Positions 1-7,269 of a stretch of 7,714 bases of DNA are shown piece after piece. A model generated the notes under the pieces. The model had not been told where the DNA came from. It ran no database searches and worked only from the letters and a program-made list of their open reading frames with translations. This stretch comes from an uncultured Gardnerella sp. Its GTDB lineage: Bacteria; Actinomycetota; Actinomycetes; Actinomycetales; Bifidobacteriaceae. The position numbers were made by a program, and so were the translations under genes. How positions within the stretch are numbered: the first letter of the stretch is position 1; each line of letters starts with the position of its first letter. The stretch covers positions 1 to 7,714 of the forward strand of contig CAMXWX010000045.1 in the NCBI GenBank assembly GCA_947252975.1. Direction: 5' to 3'.

Positions 1-1
1 C

Positions 2-496
2 ACAATTGGTAAGCCATTAAGTCAATCAGTAGAAATATGGCCATGGATATTAAACAATGTGCCAGAAAGCTTCATAGATAAATATGGTGAAGTTAGCTAC
101 CAATTGCGAGCTGTTATAAACACTTTGCAAATATACGCATTGTACGAGCAAAGTTATGTAGAAAAATCAAGTTATAAAGATTTGAACAAATCTGAAGATT
201 CAGAAAAAGAAAAATCTTATAACAATATGGGAACAGCTTTAAGAACACTAAGAAGTGATGAAGGCGTACGTGGGGCGATGGATAGACGTTTTAGTGTTAT
301 GATTACCGCAAGCGATTATGAGAGTTTTTACTACTATCTTCGTCAATTAGTCCGATTGCTAAAAAGCAGAACGAAAGAAAATAAGCAAGCAATTGATTAT
401 TCTAAACTTGCGCGCGATTTGTATTTGCTTCAGTTTGAAGATTCAGAAAAAGTAAGGCTTTCATGGGCACAAGAATATTATCGCTTAAGCAAGTAG
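2..496 (+). CDS. cse2: Cascade small subunit Cse2 (CasB), 5'-truncated by the window edge
   Basis: Cse2 is the small subunit of the type I-E Cascade complex; two copies line the belly of the complex and stabilise crRNA and the target R-loop. The frame is open from base 2 with no stop, and the upstream residues (GKPLSQSVEIWPWILNNVPE) read smoothly into the rest, so a GTG at 59 is not the true start and the N-terminus lies outside the window. 164 residues are visible; the family is usually about 160-200. Family-like segments are the helix NTLQIYALYEQS, then RFSVMITASD, and the C-terminal helix LRQLVRLLKSR followed by DYSKLARDLYLLQ and WAQEYYRL, rich in basic and aromatic residues. Its place directly before cas7 fits the standard order. 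Cse2 identity is firm; the missing length cannot be known from here. Confidence 0.93.
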   Translation, partial: TIGKPLSQSVEIWPWILNNVPESFIDKYGEVSYQLRAVINTLQIYALYEQSYVEKSSYKDLNKSEDSEKEKSYNNMGTALRTLRSDEGVRGAMDRRFSVMITASDYESFYYYLRQLVRLLKSRTKENKQAIDYSKLARDLYLLQFEDSEKVRLSWAQEYYRLSK

Positions 497-590
497 CAAT
501 AACTTTTTAGCAACATCACATATTTTAAAAATTACATATTTCAAAAACAACGTTATTAAACAATTAACTAAAATTTAGAAAGGCAAAACA

Positions 591-1679
591 ATGAACGCTC
601 ATTTATTCTTAGATATTCAAGCAATCCAAACTGTTCCACCATGCAATATTAATCGCGATGATGCTGGCAGTCCAAAAACTGCTCAATATGGCGGTGTAAC
701 TAGAACCAGAATAAGTTCTCAATGCTGGAAACACTCAATGCGTGAATACTTCAAAGAGCACAGCGGCGACTCTAATGTTGGAATACGAAGCAAAAATATT
801 GTTAAATACGTTGCCGATAAAATCATTACGTTAAAACCAGAATTATCTGAACAAGAAGCATTAGATTTAGCAGATAAAACGTTAAATACTGCTGGAGTTA
901 AAACTAAGACAGATAAGGGGGAAACAGTTCCTACAGCAAAAGCTTTATTCTTCTTAGGCGAGACTCAAGCAAATTCTCTAGCTCAAGCAGCAATCAATAA
1001 TGTTACTGACAAGAAGCAACTGCAAGAAATCTTGAGAGATAATCCGCCTATTGATATTGCGTTATTCGGTCGCATGCTTGCAGACGATCCATCGCTTAAT
1101 GAAGATGCTTCTTCGCAAGTTGCTCACGCAATTTCCACTCACGCTGTTCGTGCTGAATTCGATTACTATACTGCTGTTGATGACTTATCTACTGAGGATA
1201 ATGCTGGAGCTGGAATGCTAGGCACAATAGAATATAATTCTTCAACGCTGTATCGTTATGCAAATGTTGCAGTACATGAATTTAGCCATCAGTTGAGCGA
1301 TAACAAAGAATCTACAATTAATGCTCTTAGACTCTTTATTGAAGCTTTCGCTAATGCAATGCCTACTGGCAAAGCAAATACTTTTGCTAACCAAACTTTG
1401 CCGCAAATGCTTGTGGTAACTTTAAGAGATGACAGGCCAGTGAACTTGGTTAGTGCATTTGAAGATCCAGTAAAATCTAAAGACGGATATGTCTCAAAGT
1501 CTATAGATAAGCTATCTCAAGAATACGAGAAAGTTCAAAAATTCGTCCATAAGCCACTTGCATCATTCTACGTAACAATGGATTCTTCAAATGAGAATCT
1601 TAAATTAGGAGTGGAAGAGCAAAGTATGCAGCAATTGTTAGATGATTTTTCTTCTAAAGTCTCCGAATTTCTTCAGTAA
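591..1679 (+). CDS. cas7: Cascade backbone protein Cas7 (Cse4/CasC)
   Basis: Cas7e forms the six-copy backbone of type I-E Cascade that wraps the crRNA spacer. The 362-residue length is normal for the family. The diagnostic N-terminal block is present: FLDIQAIQTVPPCNINRDD at residues 6-24, then GSPKTAQYGGVTRTRISSQCWK at about 26-47 (quoted only in part by position), and the central block with ISTHAVRAEFDYYTAVDDL and GTIEYNSSTLYRYANV, typical of Cse4 proteins. The start is set by AGAAAGG at 577-583, seven bases before the ATG. A 94-bp AT-rich gap separates it from cse2; it contains two copies of ACATATTT (518-525 and 534-541) but no convincing promoter. It is probably co-transcribed with its neighbours. 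Confidence 0.95.
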   Translation: MNAHLFLDIQAIQTVPPCNINRDDAGSPKTAQYGGVTRTRISSQCWKHSMREYFKEHSGDSNVGIRSKNIVKYVADKIITLKPELSEQEALDLADKTLNTAGVKTKTDKGETVPTAKALFFLGETQANSLAQAAINNVTDKKQLQEILRDNPPIDIALFGRMLADDPSLNEDASSQVAHAISTHAVRAEFDYYTAVDDLSTEDNAGAGMLGTIEYNSSTLYRYANVAVHEFSHQLSDNKESTINALRLFIEAFANAMPTGKANTFANQTLPQMLVVTLRDDRPVNLVSAFEDPVKSKDGYVSKSIDKLSQEYEKVQKFVHKPLASFYVTMDSSNENLKLGVEEQSMQQLLDDFSSKVSEFLQ

Positions 1680-1737
1680 ATTCCTTAATAAATGACACTT
1701 ATTGGATGATATTTAGTGTTTAACAGTTAGGAAGCTT

Positions 1738-2613
1738 ATGAAAAGTTTATTACTGAAGTTTTCTGGACCGTTGCAATCATGGGGTACGGATTCGCATTTT
1801 GAGACTCGTCACACAGACTACTATCCATCTAAAAGTGCTGTAGTAGGTATGATTGCTGCAGCTTTTGGATATAGAAGAAGCGCAGATTGTGATGAGGAGA
1901 TTGCAAAGCTTAATGATTTGGATTTTGCAGTACGAATAGATCAGCAAGGTAATTTGCTTAGAGATTATCATATTGCTGCAAAATATAAGCCTAATGGTGA
2001 TTTTGAAAAAAATTACGTTACAAATCGTTACTATCTAGAAGATGCTATATTTCTTGTTGCAATAGGATCCGACAATGAGCAACTTATTCAAAGTATTAAC
2101 GATGCGTTGCACTCGCCGTATTTTCAATCTAGTTTAGGTAGAAGATCGCTGCCTCCTACAGCTGATTTTATTCTAGGCGTAGAAGATTGCGGAGTAATTC
2201 AGGCTCTATTAACGCATGAGTGGCTTGCAAACAAGTGGTCTAAAAAAAGATTTAATACTTCTAGACTATCTGAAGCATCAGAGTCTTCGAATGAATCGCA
2301 CAATGAGATATTTATATCCCTATACGCTGATTCTGATTTAGTAGATAAAGCTGCAGCAGAATTAGTTAAAGACGATACTAGCACTTATAAAATTCAGGAA
2401 TCAGTTCGTAGATTGCGCAAGGATTTCGTTAATTCTTTCTCTAACAAGGAAAGAAAATTCGGATTCCGTTACGAGTCAAAAGTGGAAATACCTATTAAGA
2501 GAATTCTCCACAATAATTCGGATTCGGAAGGTATTTCATCGGATAGTAAGCATGTGAAATCTACTAGAGATTTTATTGCTGAGCATGATGCTTTTTCTGG
2601 ATTGGAGTCTTAA
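1738..2613 (+). CDS. cas5: Cascade subunit Cas5e (CasD)
   Basis: Cas5e caps the crRNA backbone and binds the 5' handle of the crRNA in type I-E Cascade. The N-terminus is typical of the family: LLLKFSGPLQSWG at residues 4-16, then the HTDYYPSKSAVVGMIAAAFG block around 25-44, and GRRSLPP at 134-140. At 291 residues it is longer than the E. coli protein (about 224). Extra length lies in a serine-rich, low-complexity stretch at about 173-189 and in the last 35 residues, which end in an HDAFSGLE motif. AGGAAG at 1729-1734 lies just before the ATG. A 58-bp gap separates it from cas7, and the stop codon abuts the ATG of cas6e, so these two are likely translationally coupled. Confidence 0.94.
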   Translation: MKSLLLKFSGPLQSWGTDSHFETRHTDYYPSKSAVVGMIAAAFGYRRSADCDEEIAKLNDLDFAVRIDQQGNLLRDYHIAAKYKPNGDFEKNYVTNRYYLEDAIFLVAIGSDNEQLIQSINDALHSPYFQSSLGRRSLPPTADFILGVEDCGVIQALLTHEWLANKWSKKRFNTSRLSEASESSNESHNEIFISLYADSDLVDKAAAELVKDDTSTYKIQESVRRLRKDFVNSFSNKERKFGFRYESKVEIPIKRILHNNSDSEGISSDSKHVKSTRDFIAEHDAFSGLES

Positions 2614-4238
<1,625 letters not shown>

Positions 4239-4239
4239 G

Positions 4240-5322
4240 ATGCCGTTGACTGTGATTACAATGACGAACTGTCCACTATCTTTAAGAGGTGATTTAACTA
4301 AGTGGATGCAAGAAATTGCTACAGGCGTTTACGTTGGCAATTTTAATAGTCGAGTTCGAGAAGAATTATGGAAGCGCATAGAAGATAGTGTTAGCAACGG
4401 TGCTGTAACAATGAGCTTTTCTTCACAAAATGAAATTGGCTACGATTTTAAGACTATCCATTCGCATCGTGAAGTGGTTTATTCAGATGGATTACCTCTG
4501 GTACGTATTCCAACAGTTTATACATTAGAAAACGATATTAAACATGGATTTAGCGATGCAGCACATTTTCATAATGCAAAGAAATTTTCAAATATAAGGC
4601 ATAAAAATATTAATAATACTCCTTCTAGCACAATTGAAAATAATCTTGCTAATGAAAATATTAGTTATCTAAGTTATGATAATGCTTCTCAAACTGCAAA
4701 ATTTACTACGGATGATGAAGAGATAACTTGTACCGATTACTGGAAGGATTTTATAGATAAAATAGATAAAAATTTTGTTGTAATAGATTGCGAAACTACA
4801 GGTTTAAATAGCAAAGTTGATAAAATTATCGAAATTGGAGCCGTTAAGTTCATTGATGGGAAAATTGAAGAATTCCAGAAATTAATAAATATTAATTGCG
4901 ATAGCGTTAGTAATTTTAACAAAAATAATTTTATTCCTAATGAAATTATTGAGCTAACTGGTATTACATCCAACATGCTTGAATCTTATGGTGTCAGATT
5001 AGATTTAGCATTAAAAGAATTTATTGATTTTGTCGAAAAATTACCTGTACTTGGATATAACGTACAATTTGATATGTCATTTTTAAATTCTGCTTTATCT
5101 TCATTAGATGAAAGATTTGATCATTCTCTTTCAATTAACAAAATTTTTGATATTTCTCGTTTTGTAAAGAAAGAAAAGAAATTTTTAAAAAACTACAAAT
5201 TAAAAACAGTGCTGCACGAATACAACATTGCTGAATCTGTTCCACATAGAGCTCTTCTGGATGCTAGATTAACAGCGCCTCTTGTTTTTAATTTGACAGA
5301 ATTGTTAAAATTTCTTGCGTAA
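4240..5322 (+). CDS. cas2: Cas2-DnaQ fusion: Cas2 (type I-E) joined to a DEDDh 3'-5' exonuclease
   Basis: Residues 1 to about 92 are a type I-E Cas2, the scaffold that bridges two Cas1 dimers during spacer capture (LRGDLTKWMQEIATGVYVGN and NEIGYDF are characteristic). Residues about 93-175 form a polar, Asn/Ser-rich linker. Residues about 178-360 are a DnaQ-like exonuclease with all DEDDh residues: Asp183 and Glu185 in DCETTG, Asp278 in GYNVQFDMSFL, His336 and Asp341 in HRALLDAR. Such fusions are known in other type I-E systems, for example Streptococcus thermophilus, where the exonuclease trims prespacer ends before integration; the same role is inferred here. The Glu9 of E. coli Cas2 is Thr9 here. 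GAGG at 4227-4230 sets the start, one base after cas1. G+C falls from about 38% in the Cas2 part to about 26% in the linker and exonuclease (4561-5220). Confidence 0.95.
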   Translation: MPLTVITMTNCPLSLRGDLTKWMQEIATGVYVGNFNSRVREELWKRIEDSVSNGAVTMSFSSQNEIGYDFKTIHSHREVVYSDGLPLVRIPTVYTLENDIKHGFSDAAHFHNAKKFSNIRHKNINNTPSSTIENNLANENISYLSYDNASQTAKFTTDDEEITCTDYWKDFIDKIDKNFVVIDCETTGLNSKVDKIIEIGAVKFIDGKIEEFQKLININCDSVSNFNKNNFIPNEIIELTGITSNMLESYGVRLDLALKEFIDFVEKLPVLGYNVQFDMSFLNSALSSLDERFDHSLSINKIFDISRFVKKEKKFLKNYKLKTVLHEYNIAESVPHRALLDARLTAPLVFNLTELLKFLA

Positions 5323-5358
5323 TAGTAGAATTGAAAGTGATGCGCAATAATGATAGCT

Positions 5359-5388
5359 TTGAAAAGTAAATAATTTTTGCTGTTTAAT
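5359..5388 (+). promoter_or_regulatory. Candidate pre-crRNA promoter
   Basis: TTGAAA at 5359-5364 (5 of 6 to the -35 consensus) and TTTAAT at 5383-5388 (5 of 6 to the -10 consensus) are 18 bp apart. The predicted start near 5395 would give about 30 nt of leader RNA before the first repeat. Its place in the leader and its sense agree with a role in transcribing the array. No expression data are available. Confidence 0.5.
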
Positions 5389-5394
5389 CTTGGA

Positions 5395-5408
5395 AAAATA
5401 GCTATTTT
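5395..5408. repeat. 14-bp perfect palindrome in the leader
   Basis: AAAATAGCTATTTT is a perfect dyad ending 16 bp before the first repeat. It overlaps the predicted transcription start. It could be a protein-binding site for repression or for guiding spacer integration, or chance in AT-rich DNA. Confidence 0.4.
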
Positions 5409-5424
5409 ATTGGGATTTTTAAGT

Positions 5425-6428
5425 GTCTTTCCCGCATACGCGGGGGTGATCCCTCATCGCAGAAGGCAAAAACCCGAATAGCATTGTCTTTCCCGCATAC
5501 GCGGGGGTGATCCCTAACCGTAGGCGTGAATAAGCAATTTACTTTCGTCTTTCCCGCATACGCGGGGGTGATCCCAAAGGGGACGGCACAAACACCGCCC
5601 CCTTTTCGTCTTTCCCGCATACGCGGGGGTGATCCTTATAGGCGCGGCACTGTAAAGCCGTCAGATATGTCTTTCCCGCATACGCGGGGGTGATCCTAGT
5701 GGTGTCAGCATATTCCTCACCTAAAGGCAGTCTTTCCCGCATACGCGGGGGTGATCCTACGATTTTAGAGCTAAGAAAGACGCGCCATGCGTCTTTCCCG
5801 CATACGCGGGGGTGATCCCAAGCCATTAATGACAGAATTACAAATGAAATTGTCTTTCCCGCATACGCGGGGGTGATCCCGCCAACCGTTATTTCCGATT
5901 GATAGCCAATGTGTCTTTCCCGCATACGCGGGGGTGATCCCGTATTGGCTTCGCAGCGCGTACAGTAGTGACTGTCTTTCCCGCATACGCGGGGGTGATC
6001 CCGTCATCGGCTTTGCGTTCTTCTGTTTCTTTGTGTCTTTCCCGCATACGCGGGGGTGATCCCTGCGGAATAACCGGCGTATTCCAAGTCCACGCGTCTT
6101 TCCCGCATACGCGGGGGTGATCCTTCACCGTTAGATACGCTAGCACTCATATAGCAGTCTTTCCCGCATACGCGGGGGTGATCCCCACACGCTTAGCGGT
6201 TTCGCCAGCATCCTTGAGTCTTTCCCGCATACGCGGGGGTGATCCTAAGAGGTGAACTATGAGCCGTAGAATGCAACGGTCTTTCCCGCATACGCGGGGG
6301 TGATCCCATCCATAAAAATAGCTACATCACGCACAGTCAGTCTTTCCCGCATACGCGGGGGTGATCCTAAGGATTCAGTTAGTTTTGATGGTGCGGTTGC
6401 GTCTTTCCCGCATACGCGGGGGTGATCC
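5425..6428 (+). CRISPR. Type I-E CRISPR array, 17 identical repeats and 16 spacers
   Basis: A 28-nt repeat starts at 5425 and recurs every 61 nt up to 6401-6428, all 17 copies identical by eye. It begins GTCTTTCCC, has the hairpin CCCGC-ATAC-GCGGG, and ends GTGATCC. Each of the 16 spacers is 33 nt when counted after 28 nt, or 32 nt if, as in E. coli I-E, the 29th base comes with the spacer. That base is always a pyrimidine (11 C, 6 T counting the base after the 17th repeat). Cas6e cutting after the stem would leave an 8-nt 5' handle GUGAUCC plus that pyrimidine. Spacers differ in sequence, and several read like phage coding DNA; for example spacer 14 (6246-6278) contains a ribosome site and start codon. 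The array does not end here but resumes at 7288. Confidence 0.99.
5576..5605 (+). repeat. Terminator-like hairpin inside spacer 3
   Basis: AAAGGGG at 5576-5582 pairs with CCCCTTT at 5599-5605, and CGG at 5584-5586 pairs with CCG at 5595-5597, with one A/C mismatch and an 8-nt loop. A further T and then CGTCTTT follow. This is the layout of an intrinsic terminator, probably captured from a phage. It could fold in the pre-crRNA or in the crRNA. Confidence 0.65.
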
Positions 6429-6494
6429 CTACCAGCTAGCGAGGCTGAAGGCTTGGCATTGTTGCACGAGTATAGCGAAGACGCGAAAGACTAA
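6429..6494 (+). pseudogene. 3' tail of an unidentified coding sequence
   Basis: Directly after the 17th repeat the frame reads LPASEAEGLALLHEYSEDAK, then Asp and a TAA stop at 6492-6494. The acidic, Ala/Leu-rich make-up is protein-like. There is no start: the same frame meets a TGA inside the repeat at 6423. It looks like the end of a phage gene whose 5' part was lost when the segment entered the array. An open stretch of 21 codons can arise by chance, so this is tentative. Alternatively, 6429-6461 is a seventeenth 33-nt spacer whose following repeat has been lost. Confidence 0.4.
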
Positions 6495-6503
6495 AAAATT
6501 TTT

Positions 6504-6564
6504 GTTCACCCCCTTGCTAATGTTCTCACATTGTGATAATATTTAATTATGAAAGGAGGTGAAC
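6504..6564 (+). promoter_or_regulatory. Stem that can mask the ribosome site of the 31-residue peptide gene
   Basis: GTTCACCCCCTT at 6504-6515 can pair with AAGGAGGTGAAC at 6553-6564 at 11 of 12 positions (one C/A mismatch, 6511 with 6557), closing a 37-nt loop. The 3' arm is the whole Shine-Dalgarno site and runs to the base before the ATG. Any RNA starting upstream of 6504 would hide the ribosome site. Such masking is common in membrane-toxin and phage lysis genes; the role here is inference. Confidence 0.55.
6532..6540 (+). promoter_or_regulatory. Candidate extended -10 promoter
   Basis: TGT followed by GATAAT (5 of 6 to TATAAT) forms an extended -10 element. No good -35 lies at 16-18 bp; TTGCTA at 6515-6520 is only 14 bp away. 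The predicted start near 6547 would give an 18-nt leader lacking the masking arm at 6504-6515. It overlaps an 11-bp palindrome, TCACATTGTGA at 6526-6536. Confidence 0.35.
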
Positions 6565-6660
6565 ATGGAAATAAAAGATTGGATTGCGCTAGTGCTCAAC
6601 ATTCTAACTATCATCATTATGATTTGGTTAGATTTACGACACGACGATAAGCGCAAGTAA
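6565..6660 (+). CDS. 31-residue single-span membrane peptide, toxin- or holin-like
   Basis: The gene reads MEIKDWIALVLNILTIIIMI, then a short tail WLDLRHDDKRK. Residues 6-22 form one hydrophobic membrane span, and the tail is charged, so the C-terminus probably faces the cytoplasm. Its ribosome site, AAAGGAGGTGA at 6552-6562, is close to a perfect match to the 16S rRNA tail, which strongly supports translation despite the small size. This layout (short span, basic tail, very strong but maskable ribosome site, hairpin right after the stop) resembles type I toxin peptides and small phage holin-like proteins of Gram-positive bacteria. I cannot assign a family. It is the first complete gene of the segment inserted in the array. 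Confidence 0.65.
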   Translation: MEIKDWIALVLNILTIIIMIWLDLRHDDKRK

Positions 6661-6699
6661 AAAACGGGGGTTCCAACCACTCATATTGGCTAGAACCCC
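6659..6699 (-). terminator. Hairpin terminator for minus-strand transcription
   Basis: GGGGTTC at 6667-6673 and GAACCCC at 6693-6699 form a 7-bp GC-rich stem with a 19-nt loop. On the minus strand the stem is followed by CG and six U (A6659-6664 on the + strand), the usual intrinsic terminator form. On the + strand no U-run follows. It directly abuts the stop of the 31-residue gene, where convergent antisense RNAs of type I toxin loci end; whether such an RNA exists is unknown. Confidence 0.6.
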
Positions 6700-6723
6700 T
6701 AGCCTCAATCTTTCCACACGATT

Positions 6724-6885
6724 ATGAGTAGAGCAAGAGTATTAGGTATTATTTCAGCTATCTGCGCTATTACCGCGGTAACAAACGTTATTTTGCAAGT
6801 GCCATTCGCTGGCATTGGGTTCACTCTAGCTGCTGGCATTGCTGGCTTATCCGCTGGCTTAACGGGCAGTAGCAAAGAAAAATAA
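6724..6885 (+). CDS. Small two-span membrane protein, possibly holin-like
   Basis: This 53-residue frame starts MSRARVLGIISAICAITAVT and has two hydrophobic segments at about residues 6-26 and 28-48, with a basic N-terminus and a KEK tail. The second span is rich in Gly and Ala, and GCTGGCATTG occurs twice in frame (6808-6817, 6832-6841). Size and two-span layout recall small phage holins, but no family was recognised. No Shine-Dalgarno site precedes the ATG at 6724, which lowers confidence; translation might depend on the gene upstream. The frame ends 12 bp before the next gene, whose ribosome site lies in that gap, suggesting a two-gene unit. Confidence 0.5.
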   Translation: MSRARVLGIISAICAITAVTNVILQVPFAGIGFTLAAGIAGLSAGLTGSSKEK

Positions 6886-6897
6886 AAGGAGCTTACC

Positions 6898-7227
6898 ATG
6901 TTAGATGAGAACGGACAAACAGTACTCGTATCACTACATGACATTGCGCGGCTTCTTGGTGTTGGCTACGAGTCTATGCGTCAGTATTTGGTGCGCTCTA
7001 GGCGTGCAGCCTTAGAAGGTCAAAACGCGAGTGAGTCACGTGGTCTAATACCACTACCGACACACTCGGTTGGCGTACTGACAACAAAGCCCGCGTGGGA
7101 TTATGACATGATCCGCGAGTGGGCAATGCGCCGCCCACATCGCCCCGTAGAGCTGCCATCATCATGGCAAGAGTTAGAAGAGACTGTTGGTAAAGCAGCT
7201 AAAACCGAGTCAAGCAATCAACAGTAA
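6898..7227 (+). CDS. Helix-turn-helix DNA-binding protein, excisionase/AlpA-like
   Basis: The 109-residue product has a helix-turn-helix at about residues 12-34 (SLHDIARLLGVGYESMRQYL), and further on PAWDYDMIREWAMRRPHRP, which matches the pattern of small MerR/AlpA-like regulators of actinobacteria and their phages, where an aromatic strand is followed by a D-x-I-x-x-W helix. Residues 40-55 and the polar C-terminus look disordered. AAGGAG at 6887-6892 precedes the ATG by 5-6 bases, so the start is firm. The gene is about 52% G+C, well above the cas genes, which indicates foreign origin. It may regulate the two small membrane genes upstream or be a phage excisionase; the family call is from pattern only. 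Confidence 0.75.
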   Translation: MLDENGQTVLVSLHDIARLLGVGYESMRQYLVRSRRAALEGQNASESRGLIPLPTHSVGVLTTKPAWDYDMIREWAMRRPHRPVELPSSWQELEETVGKAAKTESSNQQ

Positions 7228-7238
7228 AAGCAAAAACA

Positions 7239-7269
7239 AGGGTAGGCAAGTTTTTTATTTGCCTACCCT
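7239..7269. terminator. Strong 11-bp hairpin after the helix-turn-helix gene
   Basis: AGGGTAGGCAA at 7239-7249 pairs perfectly with TTGCCTACCCT at 7259-7269 around a 9-nt T-rich loop. It begins 11 bp after the stop at 7227. On the + strand the following bases are ATAATAAAAAAC, without a U-run; on the minus strand the stem is followed by UGUUUUUGC, so it may work best leftward. It marks the right end of the inserted segment, 18 bp before the repeat resumes. Confidence 0.7.

Larger units (their letters stand above)
5323..5424 (+). promoter_or_regulatory. CRISPR leader
   Basis: This 102-bp AT-rich stretch lies between the cas2 stop and the first repeat. The repeat reads in the same sense as the cas genes (5' GTCTTTCCC..., 3' ...GTGATCC, matching the orientation of the E. 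coli I-E repeat), and the decayed repeats lie at the other end, so this is the leader where new spacers enter. It holds a promoter candidate and a 14-bp palindrome, listed separately. No IHF consensus was recognised. Confidence 0.8.

Noticed and set aside
59..61. GTG as start codon of cse2
   Set aside because: The frame is open upstream to the window edge, and the upstream residues fit Cse2; the true start lies outside the window.
5402..6146. Several minus-strand open frames across the array (72-128 residues)
   Set aside because: They are the reverse complement of the CRISPR repeats, giving recurring peptides such as SPPRMRER, HPRVCGKD and TPAYAGKT with spacer-derived sequence between; no ribosome sites.
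6246..6278. Spacer 14 matching the ribosome site of the 31-residue gene (GAGGTGAAC, 6556-6564)
   Set aside because: Nine consecutive bases match, but both are ribosome-binding sites, the match stops at the start codon, and the adjacent base is A.
6483..6491. GCGAAAGAC as an inverted remnant of a repeat
   Set aside because: It resembles the reverse complement of GTCTTTCCCGC with two bases missing, but it is only 9 nt and lies in the apparent coding tail; chance is likely.
6361..6546. 61-residue + strand frame over the end of the array
   Set aside because: It is made of repeat and spacer sequence plus non-coding DNA, with no ribosome site.
6705..6944. 79-residue minus-strand frame
   Set aside because: It is opposite the 53-residue frame and the start of the helix-turn-helix gene, which has a clear ribosome site.
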